Notes: generated by a model not told the origin, from the sequence alone. Numbered from the stretch's first letter, positions 16,747 to 26,460 are shown. The stretch: 64,000 bases of DNA from Saccharicrinis aurantiacus (GCF_001660705.2 NZ_LYBV02000030.1:62001-126000), one strand, 5' to 3'. Translations and numbers: made by a program.

Positions 16747-19665
16747 CTACTTGATATATAATGATTTTGTTAATTTACTGCCATCACTCAATGTTACCAC
16801 AACTATATAGGCTCCAGGGCTTAAGTGATTAATATTAAGTTTTAGTGATTTTACATCATGTGACTTTTGTTTAAGAACAGTTTGCCCTAGCATATTTATA
16901 AACTCGATATGCTTAGAGTTATTTAGGCCATCAATAGTAAGCTCTGACCTAACAGGGTTGGGATACATATTAAACACAGGAGTATTATTGGATAAATATG
17001 CTGATTTTAGGCATGGATCAGAAGCAGAATTGCTGAAGTATAGTGTATAACTATTTGATTTTTCAACTAAAACGAAGTTGTCGCCATCCAATGTAGCCCA
17101 ATATGTACCATCAAGCCCTGTGAATCCGCTGCCTGCAATTGTAATTGATGGACTGACAGAATTAAAGTTCTGAGTAGATCCTGATAAATTGTTATACCAA
17201 TCAGGAGATCCATCTGTTGTGCTTATTGATAGTTGCCATAGTCCATTATTTGCTAAATCCCAGTTGATGGTTAAATTAGATACATTGCTTAAATCAGGAC
17301 CATTTCCAATAACATGTATGTTATTATAAGCATTATTTATTGATGGTAACGGTGTTGTTAATGGTGCGTCAAAATCACAACCTGGTGTAGTTGATTCGGA
17401 AGTAAATGTTGCTGTTACCGTTTTATTAGCATCCATAATTAAAACAGTACTAGCATTTGTACTACTAATGTCACCACTCCATGAGGTAAATATATAACCA
17501 TCAGCAGGTGTTGCCACTAAACTTACTTCGGTACCAGCTTCATAACTAGGACTAGTTGGTATTGATTCTACAGTTCCCATACCTACTGTATTTACATTAA
17601 GTGTATAAGTATTAGGAGTGCTTTCAGTAACTGTTACCTGACAAGTACTTTTTATAAGTGGGTCAGATGAGGTTGCAGTTATTGTTGCAGAGCCAATAGC
17701 AAGGGCATTTACTATACCTGCATCAGATACTGTTACAACATTTGTATTACTAGAACTCCAAGTCACCGATTTATTACTAGCATTACTAGGTAATACTGAT
17801 GCTGACAGAGTGCTAGTTTGATCAGTACTTAAACTTAATGTGCTTGGTGTAACCTCAATACTTGTAACCGGAATTATGGTTCCACCACCTTCGAAGGAAA
17901 ACTTGCTAAAGTTAAAATCTCCGGCATCAATATACATTCTCATGACTTGGATACCGGCCTCAAGAGCTATGCCGGTAACAGTTAATTCTTGGTAATTACC
18001 CCAGCTGCCAGAGCTTGGCACATCAATAAGCCCGGTTTTATCAACTTCATCAAATTCGAGATGAAATTTGCCACCGCCAGGCTCTGATCCGAAACGAAGT
18101 ACCATTGAATAGGTATCAGTACTTGCAACGTTCACAGTATATTCTAACCATTCTCCTGTTATAACATACCCTATGTTCCCAACTCCGTCGCCACCTTCGG
18201 TATCAACACCTTCGTCAGGTCTGATACCACCAACTCCTTTATTAGTGGCATCATCGTCATGATAAGCAATTCCTTCACCGCCATCATCGTAATTTACTGC
18301 AGATATAGCACCAGGTATGCTAGCTGGAGTATTTTTATCAGGGTAAGGGTCTTGAATAATTTGGGTAACAATATTGGTTGTTACTTTTAGCGAACTATTT
18401 GTTGCGTTTGCATCATCGGTAACAACCGAATGAATTGTATAGGTATTTGCTGTACTTGGCGACCAAGTGATAGAGTAGGGAGCTGTAGTATCTTCTCCAA
18501 CTTTTACATCGTTGGCATAAAATTCAACTTTAGAAACAGAGCCGTCTGTATCACTTGCTGTTGCAGATATATTTATATTGTCACCCACTTCGTAATAACT
18601 ATTATTGTCAGGTTTTGTAATGCTAGTTACTGGTGGTATATTGCCACCAGAATTCGCCCAAGAATCAGCTGGTGATAGTATCTTACCTTTTATATATTCC
18701 CCTGAGGTACTTGTATTGTTCCAGTCAGAACCACATGACCCCGGTTTTAACGCCGCTGAAATTTCATCCTTTGCAGAATAACTCCAATTACACCAGCTTA
18801 TCTTATTGTCGGCCATAAAGTTCATCCAAAGGTCAGATTCATCCAAGTATGGACCTCCGTCACCGCTAGCTTGGCTTGTCCCAAATTCGGTTACAAATAA
18901 AGCAATTCCTTTGTTCATGGCAGTGGTAGCTTTATCACGTAGCCAGGAAAGGTGTGTTCCTGAGTAAAAATGTAAAGCATACATTATATTATCTCCTATT
19001 ATAGGTGAGTCGGCTGCTGTATCTACATCTTGAGACCAATTTGGTGTACCTACAATTATTATGGTGTTAGGGTCATTGGCACGTATAATTGGTATTATTA
19101 CATCTGCGTATTCTTTAACGCGTGGCCATTCAACACCATTCGGTTCGTTACATATTTCGTAAATTACATGCTCTTTGCCAGCATGTTTTTTCGACATGTA
19201 ATCCCAGAATACCTTAGCATCTTCAATATTTGCATTCGGATCTCCAGGAGTAAGTACGTGCCAATCAATAAGGCAATATACACCAAACTGTTCGCATAGG
19301 TCTACCATATCATCAATCCAACCGCGCCAATATTCAGGAGCAGTAACATAGCCATTTTCTTCTATATACATAGCTAGCCTCATAATATCAATACCCCATT
19401 CATTGGTTAGTGCATTCATACTATCAAAGTTGTAGCATTCTCCAAACCATTGTGGTCCGTGCGAACTCATCCCTCGAAGTTGAATAGGTGTTCCTTGTTG
19501 GTTCACCATTGATGAACCAGAAACACTTAGTTTTCCATTTGCACCTACTGGTGATTGTGCTGTTAACGCTGCAGAACTAATAAGGGCTAGTATTAAGAAA
19601 ATAGAAATTCGTATCGATAAGCTTAGTACATGTTTTTTTAAGAAACTCGAGTAGATTTTTTTCAT
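16747..19665 (-). CDS. GH5 (subfamily 2-like) endoglucanase with CBM6, T9SS-secreted
   Basis: A secreted endo-beta-1,4-glucanase. Signal peptide up to ~36; GH5 domain ~37-330 with the GH5_2 signature RGMSSHGPQWFGE (64-76), acid/base Glu174 in EICNEPNG and nucleophile Glu260 in FVTEFGTS. Then an Ig-like domain ~343-432 (EFYANDVKVGEDTTAPYS), CBM6 ~440-592 (GEWLEYTVNV), BIG2 ~598-679, bacterial repeat ~685-755, an unknown module ~762-886 and the T9SS tail ~893-972 (SLYIK). The unknown module differs from that of the other four enzymes: it has INWDLANNGLWQLS and later a TGLDGTYWATLDGDNFVLVE strand pair. It is the first enzyme gene after the regulator, with its own candidate promoter and three repeats of ATGTCGTAG upstream. 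The subfamily is a recollection of motifs; the GH5 call is firm. Confidence 0.92.
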   Translation of the reverse strand: MKKIYSSFLKKHVLSLSIRISIFLILALISSAALTAQSPVGANGKLSVSGSSMVNQQGTPIQLRGMSSHGPQWFGECYNFDSMNALTNEWGIDIMRLAMYIEENGYVTAPEYWRGWIDDMVDLCEQFGVYCLIDWHVLTPGDPNANIEDAKVFWDYMSKKHAGKEHVIYEICNEPNGVEWPRVKEYADVIIPIIRANDPNTIIIVGTPNWSQDVDTAADSPIIGDNIMYALHFYSGTHLSWLRDKATTAMNKGIALFVTEFGTSQASGDGGPYLDESDLWMNFMADNKISWCNWSYSAKDEISAALKPGSCGSDWNNTSTSGEYIKGKILSPADSWANSGGNIPPVTSITKPDNNSYYEVGDNINISATASDTDGSVSKVEFYANDVKVGEDTTAPYSITWSPSTANTYTIHSVVTDDANATNSSLKVTTNIVTQIIQDPYPDKNTPASIPGAISAVNYDDGGEGIAYHDDDATNKGVGGIRPDEGVDTEGGDGVGNIGYVITGEWLEYTVNVASTDTYSMVLRFGSEPGGGKFHLEFDEVDKTGLIDVPSSGSWGNYQELTVTGIALEAGIQVMRMYIDAGDFNFSKFSFEGGGTIIPVTSIEVTPSTLSLSTDQTSTLSASVLPSNASNKSVTWSSSNTNVVTVSDAGIVNALAIGSATITATSSDPLIKSTCQVTVTESTPNTYTLNVNTVGMGTVESIPTSPSYEAGTEVSLVATPADGYIFTSWSGDISSTNASTVLIMDANKTVTATFTSESTTPGCDFDAPLTTPLPSINNAYNNIHVIGNGPDLSNVSNLTINWDLANNGLWQLSISTTDGSPDWYNNLSGSTQNFNSVSPSITIAGSGFTGLDGTYWATLDGDNFVLVEKSNSYTLYFSNSASDPCLKSAYLSNNTPVFNMYPNPVRSELTIDGLNNSKHIEFINMLGQTVLKQKSHDVKSLKLNINHLSPGAYIVVVTLSDGSKLTKSLYIK

Positions 19666-19735
19666 GGCTATACATAATTAATGAATTTAACATAGATAAA
19701 GATTGCGTTTATCATTGATTATTGCACGTTTATCA

Positions 19736-19786
19736 CTACGACATAGCTACGACATTGAGTTTTTCGATGAGACAAAACTACGACAT
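19736..19786 (-). promoter_or_regulatory. Promoter and direct repeats upstream of the GH5_2 gene
   Basis: Three exact copies of CTACGACAT (ATGTCGTAG on the coding strand) lie at 19736, 19747 and 19778, spaced 11 and 31 bases, about one and three helical turns. The coding-strand -7 box TAGTTTTG (19780-19773) overlaps the copy furthest upstream. The set fits binding sites of a regulator on the face of the promoter. Confidence 0.5.
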
Positions 19787-19822
19787 GATTTTTTAATAGT
19801 ACATAGCTTTATATACTAAAAG

Positions 19823-22819
19823 CTATATGTCAGATATATATCGTCCTATGTTTATTTCGGAGTTAAGTTCAAGTTTTTTTCTTAATCGAGATCGGGATTT
19901 TTCAACTCCTCTTTGAGAAATATTTAATAAGGATGCGATTTCTTTTGTTGACAAATCTAGTTTTAAATAAATGCATAGCTTTAAGTATGTTTGGGAGAGG
20001 TCGGGATACTTTTGTTTTAAACGTTTGATAAAATCTTTGTGAACATTATTAAAATGCTCTTCAAAGCGATTCCAATCTTCTTCTACTTTAAATTCATTAT
20101 TTATTTCACTAATGAGTGATTTAAAATCTTTTTTTAAGACAGGGTCATTTGTTTCCTTCGAGAAGCTAATAATTTTCTTTTTTACATAATTCATCTTCTC
20201 ATTTTTATGAGTAAGAAGTGTTGTTGTAGATATTAGTTGTGCATTTTTATAATTTAGTTCGTCAGCTCTAAATTGCTCTTTTGCAGTTTCTATTCTAGCA
20301 TGTAAATTTCTGCGTTCTTTTTCCGATTCCTCAATTTCGATATTAAATTGTCTTTTAATGGTATCGCGTTGTTGTTCAATTGTTTTAATGCGTGAACGCA
20401 TCACAAATATGCCAACCGTAGCAATGGTTAATATATATAATAGCTTAAACCACCAAGTTTCATAAAATGGAGGAAGGATAATTAAGGTAAGTTCTTTAAT
20501 GTTGCTGTTAAGTCCTAAATTAGATACTCTAACCTGAAAGGTGTACGAGCCTGCTTTTAAATTGGTATAGGTAACCGATTTGTTTTGTGCATTGCTTACC
20601 CACGAATCTGAAAATCCTAGAAGGCGATATTCATATTTAATTTTGTCGCTATATGCATATGAAAGGGCAGAATAACTTATAGTAATAACATTTTCTGCTT
20701 TTAATAACTTAATATTTTTTGTGTAATTAATAGTTTGATCCAAGATCACTCGGTTATCAAACCTTTCATTAACCGCTATTGATTTATTGAAAATTTTAAA
20801 GTCAGTAAGTATTATTGGTATATTATATTGATAACTTTTAATCTCTGAAGGTTTAAAAAAGCTTAATCCAGAAATTGAACCAAAATACAAATAGCCATTT
20901 TGCGCTTTGAATGAACTCCTATTAATAAAGGTATTAGAAACTAAGCCATCAGTTTTGTTGTAATTGGTAAAAGATTCGGATTTACTATTAAATAAAGAAA
21001 TACCGTTATTTGTACTTAACCATAAGTTATTGTTATTTGTTGCAATTATATCGCTAATAATATTATTAGGTAAGCCATCTGTAGTTGTATATGTGGTAAA
21101 TGTGTCGGTAGACCTGTCATATTTATTTAGTCCGGAGCTAGTGCCAATCCATAATTCTTTACTTTTGTCTTCAGTTATTGCGAAGATTACATTTCCGGAT
21201 ATTGTTTTTTTATTGTTTGTATCGTATAAATATTGCCTAATGGTATTGTTTACACGGTCGTAAACATTCAAGCCATAGGTTGTACCTATCCATATAAAAC
21301 CTAGTTTGTCTTCGTAAATTACTCTTATCCAATCTAAGCTAAGCGTCGATTTTGGTTTATCAAGGTTGTGTTTAAGTTGTGATACTTGAGTTCGATCTGT
21401 ATTAATTATACTGATCCCTCCTCCATTGGTTCCAATCCAAATATTACCTAATCGGTCCTCAGTTATGCATCGAATATCTTTATTCTCAATTTTTAAATTT
21501 GGATAAACCTGTTCTAAAGGTTTAATATTATTTGTAAGTGGATTATATATATAAATACCCTCTAAGTATGAGCCAATCCAAATATTATTAGAGTTATCTC
21601 TGAATAAACATAATATTTTGTTTGGGCAATATCCGGTTAGTAATTGGTTCAGATTTTTATTTAGGTGATTATAAATTATTCCATTTTTTATAATATTAAT
21701 ACTTCCACCATCAGTTCCAACCCATATGTTGTTATTATTATCGTCGCAAATAGCACTGACTAAAGAATAACTTAATGAGTTGTTACTAAGCGGTGTTTTA
21801 TATATATTATTGAATGCATTTTTTTTGCGATGGAGACTGATACCTCCATGAAAGTGGCCCAACCATAAGTTTGTTTCTGAATCAATAAAAATTTTACGTA
21901 CAACATTATTACTTATGGTACTTGAGTAGCTACCTGAATTTATATATACTTCCTGATGTTTGGTCTTTGGATAATATTTAATCAAACCTTCACCATCTGT
22001 GCCTAGAAGTAAGTAGTCTTGGTCTTTAATAATATCAAACAGTTGTAAATTATTAGTGGAATTTCTGGTAAGAATTTGAATTTTATTGATATCAAGGCTG
22101 TTTGAGTTTATTTCTATTAGTCCACGATCGTAGGTTGCAATTAATAAGTTTTCAGAATCAGATTTTATAATCTTTCTTATCTCAGATTGCGTAAATACAG
22201 ATCTTAAATATCCTTCAGTATAAACAAAAAGCCCTTTGTCTAAAGTCCCAATCCAGACTCTATCCTCGTTATCAATATGAATGGCAGAAATTCGTAATCC
22301 AATTTTACTTAAATGTTTATTAGGCAAAAAGTGAGATTGTTTTTTTGTAATCATATTAAAACTTCTAAGTCCCCCTCCATCAGTTCCAATTAGCAAGATG
22401 CTGTCATTTAGCTGTTTAATTTCAATAACATTTACTCTGTCTTGATGAGGTAGATTGGGTAAAAAGTAATGTTGAAAACTATCAGTAATTGGATCATAAA
22501 GCTCTAGCGAAAACTTAGTGCCGATCCATAGCTTGTCATTATTATCCATAAATAATTTAAGAACCTGATTATTACTTATTGAATTATGATTGTTTTTATC
22601 GTGCTTAAATTTTTTAAATCTATAGTTGTCATAAAAGGCGGCACCATCGTCTGTAGCAATCCATATTTGTCCATTTTTATCTTGTAATAGATCATTTATT
22701 GTACTGTGAGGGATGCCATCTTCTATGGTAAAGTGATCAAAATCAATACTTGTTTCCTGTGCACATATATTCGCTTGGAATAAGAGAATAATGTACATGA
22801 TAATACTTATATATTTCAT
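19823..22819 (-). CDS. Membrane-anchored propeller/Y_Y_Y regulator with C-terminal HTH
   Basis: Likely the sensor of the cellulase locus. Signal peptide ~1-20; then a large periplasmic sensor built of two-component-regulator propeller repeats (NGQIWIATDDG, DRVWIGTLDKG, NIWVGTDGGS, GNIWIGTNGGG and more, ~25-690); a Y_Y_Y domain ~710-783; one membrane helix ~790-808; coiled coil ~810-870; C-terminal LuxR-type HTH ~945-985 (LSTKEIASLLNISQRGVEKSRSRLRKKL). There is no histidine kinase, receiver or AraC domain, unlike the usual hybrid two-component systems of Bacteroides PULs, so the signal seems to pass straight from propeller to HTH. It lies 157 bases upstream of the five cellulase genes on the same strand. 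Control of these genes is inferred from position. Propeller, Y_Y_Y and HTH calls are firm. Confidence 0.88.
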   Translation of the reverse strand: MKYISIIMYIILLFQANICAQETSIDFDHFTIEDGIPHSTINDLLQDKNGQIWIATDDGAAFYDNYRFKKFKHDKNNHNSISNNQVLKLFMDNNDKLWIGTKFSLELYDPITDSFQHYFLPNLPHQDRVNVIEIKQLNDSILLIGTDGGGLRSFNMITKKQSHFLPNKHLSKIGLRISAIHIDNEDRVWIGTLDKGLFVYTEGYLRSVFTQSEIRKIIKSDSENLLIATYDRGLIEINSNSLDINKIQILTRNSTNNLQLFDIIKDQDYLLLGTDGEGLIKYYPKTKHQEVYINSGSYSSTISNNVVRKIFIDSETNLWLGHFHGGISLHRKKNAFNNIYKTPLSNNSLSYSLVSAICDDNNNNIWVGTDGGSINIIKNGIIYNHLNKNLNQLLTGYCPNKILCLFRDNSNNIWIGSYLEGIYIYNPLTNNIKPLEQVYPNLKIENKDIRCITEDRLGNIWIGTNGGGISIINTDRTQVSQLKHNLDKPKSTLSLDWIRVIYEDKLGFIWIGTTYGLNVYDRVNNTIRQYLYDTNNKKTISGNVIFAITEDKSKELWIGTSSGLNKYDRSTDTFTTYTTTDGLPNNIISDIIATNNNNLWLSTNNGISLFNSKSESFTNYNKTDGLVSNTFINRSSFKAQNGYLYFGSISGLSFFKPSEIKSYQYNIPIILTDFKIFNKSIAVNERFDNRVILDQTINYTKNIKLLKAENVITISYSALSYAYSDKIKYEYRLLGFSDSWVSNAQNKSVTYTNLKAGSYTFQVRVSNLGLNSNIKELTLIILPPFYETWWFKLLYILTIATVGIFVMRSRIKTIEQQRDTIKRQFNIEIEESEKERRNLHARIETAKEQFRADELNYKNAQLISTTTLLTHKNEKMNYVKKKIISFSKETNDPVLKKDFKSLISEINNEFKVEEDWNRFEEHFNNVHKDFIKRLKQKYPDLSQTYLKLCIYLKLDLSTKEIASLLNISQRGVEKSRSRLRKKLELNSEINIGRYISDI

Positions 22820-23227
22820 AGGTTTATTAATCTATTACGAGATTGTATTTAGTAGTAATATTAGGGTTCAATAGGCATACAACGATTCTAACTCCTAACA
22901 GATAGATAGAAATAGTGTAATTAGTCTATTGTTTTTGACCGCTTACTTAGTTCGTAATGATATAGTAAATGAAAATTTGAGAGTTATTTAGTAGTACGAA
23001 GTTCTTGCGTATGTAACTTCTATTATGGGGGTTGCATGTTAATGCATCGTACCTTGGGTCGATTTTAGTATTCATAACTATTATTTTGAGGTTTAGACTC
23101 AAAATATACTCAAAATATAATCAACAATTGCCTGAAGCTTGAATAAAAAAGAATATTTGAGTCTCATTCTTAATTAACATATTTCTAAAAAGTGTAGCTT
23201 TACAGTATCCACTTAATGTTATAATTT
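22820..23227. other. Divergent intergenic region with ACTCAAAATAT repeats
   Basis: A 408-base gap between the minus-strand regulator and the plus-strand membrane gene. It must hold both promoters. An 11-base unit ACTCAAAATAT occurs twice head to tail at 23098-23119, and the inverse ATATTTGAGTC follows at 23153-23163. No small gene or RNA is recognisable. Confidence 0.45.
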
Positions 23228-24136
23228 ATGTTTAGTAATATTGCTCTTGATGTAGCCATTGGGCTATTTTTTATTTATGCTTTGTATAGTTTATTAGCAA
23301 CAACAATTACCGAGTTAATTGCATCCATTTTTAATGAGCGAGGAAAATATCTTCGTAAAGGTATTCAGCGAATGCTCGATTCGGACACTGAAGAAACCAA
23401 TACAAAAGAGAATTTTAGTGAGGAATTCTTTAAATTACCCCAAATAAAATATCTAGGTAGAAAGTTAAAAAGCGGAAAAGTTAGATACCCATCCTATATT
23501 AAACCGGTAACATTTGCAAAAGGATTTTTGAATACCTTGGGATATATAAAATCAGAAGCATCGAGTCTTAGTGAATTAAAAGCAAAACTTAATTCGGATA
23601 ATGAAACGCATCAAATGATAATTCATTTAATTGATGAGGCAGAAGGTAGTGTAAGTAAATTTCAAAACTTGCTTGAAGAATGGTTTAATGAAACAATGGA
23701 CAGAGCGGCAGGTTGGTATAAACGAAGAATTCAAACCATAACTTTTTTTGTAGGGCTAATAATTGCCTTAGGACTAAATTTGAATACCATAGAAATTAGT
23801 AAGAAACTAGGTACTGACCCTCAAATGAGATTGGCTATGGTGGAAGCAGCTTCTGAATATACCAAAAATTCTCAAGAGAAACTAAATGTTGAGCTATCTA
23901 AGAAAGTACATGATCTATTTGAAGAATCTCAAGAGGTAACTTCAATAATGGAAATTAAATATCCATCAGTTGCCAGTGATGCGACATGGGAATCATGGTT
24001 TAGTTATTTGTTTGGATGTTTAATTACTGCTATTGCATTATCGTTAGGAGCACCATTTTGGTTCGATTTATTGAATAGATTAATTAAATTGAGAGGATCA
24101 GGATCTCAAGAAAGAACAGATACTCCAACTAAATAA
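23228..24136 (+). CDS. Unknown inner-membrane protein, first gene of a two-gene unit
   Basis: I recognise only a widespread type of uncharacterised membrane protein, typified by the motif LGAPFWFDLLNRLIKLRGSG near the C-terminus. Membrane helices are expected at ~5-30, ~171-188 and ~262-282. Residues ~30-165 form a charged cytoplasmic domain with several helices (FNERGKYLRKGIQRML, IIHLIDEAEGSVSKFQNLLEEW), and ~190-255 form a second soluble segment. It has no signal peptide and no known catalytic motif. A 754-residue protein of unknown function starts 25 bases after its stop, so the pair is very likely one operon. It is divergent from the cellulase regulator, and nothing links it to cellulose. 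Confidence 0.7.
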   Translation: MFSNIALDVAIGLFFIYALYSLLATTITELIASIFNERGKYLRKGIQRMLDSDTEETNTKENFSEEFFKLPQIKYLGRKLKSGKVRYPSYIKPVTFAKGFLNTLGYIKSEASSLSELKAKLNSDNETHQMIIHLIDEAEGSVSKFQNLLEEWFNETMDRAAGWYKRRIQTITFFVGLIIALGLNLNTIEISKKLGTDPQMRLAMVEAASEYTKNSQEKLNVELSKKVHDLFEESQEVTSIMEIKYPSVASDATWESWFSYLFGCLITAIALSLGAPFWFDLLNRLIKLRGSGSQERTDTPTK

Positions 24137-24161
24137 GTTTACTAATTATATTTTAAATAGT

Positions 24162-26426
24162 ATGGATCTAAAAAGCATTTTACCCTTGCCCAAAGGGAAT
24201 GATAAGAAGTTAGGGGAGGCTGATTTGAATCTTTATAACGAAGTAAGTTTTTCGGATAATATAAAGAAGGAGATACCAGCTATTGATTCAAAATTGAATC
24301 TGAATATAGAATCCTCCAGTAAATTAAATTCGTACATCATTAATGGTATTGATGATATTGAAGCTGCCAATTTAGAGAATTTTTACTTGTCGGAAGAGGA
24401 ACTGTCTAAGGTGATTGAGCGTAAGGTAATTGTAATACATTCTCTCAACGGAAGGTTAAATGCTACAGGGGGAATTCCTATTAAGGAGATTTTACAATTT
24501 GATTTGGGTATGCGAAAAGAGATTCAATTGAATTGGTATAAACCGTATGAAAATCACTTAACTGTAAAAGAAGCATTACTTGATGATTTAAGCAATTTTA
24601 AATCTCTAGTTACCAATGGGAACGAAATCGGTTTTTGGGAGTCGATGGAAATTAATGAGGCCTTCTCATATATTTATGATGGAGAAATAGATTTTAGTGT
24701 TGAGGTAAATTTAGTTCAACTATTGAGTGTTGTTTTTGCACCAGTGTTTTCATTGTGCAAGTCAGGAGTTAAAATACCATTAGAAATAAATCCTTCCTTA
24801 TCAGTAAAAGTAGAAGCCTCAAAAAAAGATGTATTTGAATGTTTGATTCAAAAGAAGAATGTTGATGATTTCCGTATTAGAATTAATAAAAAGAAGATTG
24901 CATCTAATCAGCTTTCCTTAGGCGGCAGTTTATCAATTAGTTTACTTCAATCAGATAAGGAAATGCTCACTGACCTTATTGATCAATATTTTGAAGATTA
25001 TTTGGGTAATACAATCTCGGGTATTGATGCTATTTTAAACAAGTATGAGAGTTACAAAGAGGATAACTTTATTTTAAAACTGGTTGAGAAAATTAAATAT
25101 GTAGGTGATTCGATTGAGGGATTAAAATCGCATTATCAGGAGTATAAATTAAAAGTAGAATCGGCAAAAGAAGCTGTATTAAAGCTTGTTCAACAAACGG
25201 TTAAAATAGGTTTAGATTGTAGTTTTAAAAAAGTAGTAGAGACAGGAACCTTTTTGGATGCCGATATCTCCTTAAACTTATTGAAGAAACATTTAAAGGA
25301 GATTTTGATATTGGATATGCGACCTTTAATTGAAATGGCGAAAAGCGGTGGTGAGGATATTTCTGTAAATTCATATTTTAATGAGAAATCAATCACATTT
25401 GAACGTAACTTTTCATTTGGACTTGCTGTAGGCAACTGGGCATTGCAATCTTCAAAGGAAGAAGTTTATTCTATCGATAAAAAGTTTCACGATTTTAATG
25501 ATAAACGTACTGTTTCAATTGCCTACTTATTCAATAAAGAAATAACTAATGGAAAGGAGAAACTAAAGTATGAAGTTTCTATGGCGAGTGAGAGTAATGT
25601 GCCAGACGATGATATTACATACGATGAATTGGATAATTCACTTTCGTTAATTGCCACAAAATTTGATAATAAAGTACGAAAACATGAGGTTAAGGATTTA
25701 AAGGCTTTCATAACTACAGCAGTATGTTGGGGAATAATTGATGGAAATGCAGGTGCAGACTATACAGATAAATTGTGGGAAAAGGTATTTAAAACGGGCG
25801 AGGTAAGCTATGAAACTAAAATCAGTATTTCAAATGCACTTTTTGCAAATGTACTCTCTGCCTTAGATGATTATATGAATGAAGAGACGATTGCTAGAGC
25901 AATGGCAATAGCTATTCTACCTACAAAAAAGATAGAGGAAAGTAATAATATGTCGGATCGAATTAATTTCTATTCGAAAATAATTTTAAATAGTTTTAGA
26001 CATATAGGAACCCTTGAAAGCATTACATCAGGTGCATACCCCTCAAGTTATAAGCGCTGGGCACACAAATTATCCGATGATATTCATGATGAGAAGAGTA
26101 GGTTTATTGCTGGCGTTACAATACCTACAATGAAAGAAGTTCAGAGTTTAGTTTCGGCAGTAAAAGTGTTCAATAATTATATAACAGAAGGTAAGACTTT
26201 AGAGAATCATCAAGATAGGAAATCGCGTACTGCCATAAATCTGTTTTTTAAAGAATTAAGAAATATTTCTAAGGATAGAACAGGTTTTAGTCAGCGTTGG
26301 TTCGGGCAATTGCTTGTGGCTTCAGTTAAGGAGAGCGAAGCTGAATTATTAGATGAAATTAGCAAAACTTTTTCAGTAAGGTATCAAGAAAAAGGAGTTG
26401 AAAAAGTAATGCTATTTGGAGCTTGA
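24162..26426 (+). CDS. Large cytoplasmic protein of unknown function (754 aa)
   Basis: I do not recognise this protein. It has no signal peptide and no membrane segment. The first ~90 residues are polar, followed by an alternating beta-rich part (~90-330), a helical part rich in K and E (~300-350, LIDQYFEDYLGNTISGIDAIL and EKIKYVGDSIEGLKSHYQEYKLKV), another beta-rich part (~370-520) and a helical C-terminal half (~540-754). No nucleotide-binding loop, metal site or protease motif is apparent. It starts 25 bases after the gene of the membrane protein and ends at a hairpin, so the two should work together, perhaps as a cytoplasmic protein docked to the membrane partner. That is inference only. 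Confidence 0.65.
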   Translation: MDLKSILPLPKGNDKKLGEADLNLYNEVSFSDNIKKEIPAIDSKLNLNIESSSKLNSYIINGIDDIEAANLENFYLSEEELSKVIERKVIVIHSLNGRLNATGGIPIKEILQFDLGMRKEIQLNWYKPYENHLTVKEALLDDLSNFKSLVTNGNEIGFWESMEINEAFSYIYDGEIDFSVEVNLVQLLSVVFAPVFSLCKSGVKIPLEINPSLSVKVEASKKDVFECLIQKKNVDDFRIRINKKKIASNQLSLGGSLSISLLQSDKEMLTDLIDQYFEDYLGNTISGIDAILNKYESYKEDNFILKLVEKIKYVGDSIEGLKSHYQEYKLKVESAKEAVLKLVQQTVKIGLDCSFKKVVETGTFLDADISLNLLKKHLKEILILDMRPLIEMAKSGGEDISVNSYFNEKSITFERNFSFGLAVGNWALQSSKEEVYSIDKKFHDFNDKRTVSIAYLFNKEITNGKEKLKYEVSMASESNVPDDDITYDELDNSLSLIATKFDNKVRKHEVKDLKAFITTAVCWGIIDGNAGADYTDKLWEKVFKTGEVSYETKISISNALFANVLSALDDYMNEETIARAMAIAILPTKKIEESNNMSDRINFYSKIILNSFRHIGTLESITSGAYPSSYKRWAHKLSDDIHDEKSRFIAGVTIPTMKEVQSLVSAVKVFNNYITEGKTLENHQDRKSRTAINLFFKELRNISKDRTGFSQRWFGQLLVASVKESEAELLDEISKTFSVRYQEKGVEKVMLFGA

Positions 26427-26434
26427 AAAATTGG

Positions 26435-26460
26435 GGAGAACATGTTTATGTTCTCCTTAT
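26435..26460. terminator. Hairpin between convergent genes
   Basis: A perfect 9-bp stem GGAGAACAT (26435-26443 with 26448-26456), 4-base loop, lies between the stops of the 754-residue gene and the VOC gene. Both strands have only weak T tracts. Confidence 0.6.

Noticed and set aside
3972-19665. Dockerin or cohesin domains in the cellulases
   Set aside because: No duplicated calcium-loop dockerin pattern was seen; all five end in T9SS tails.
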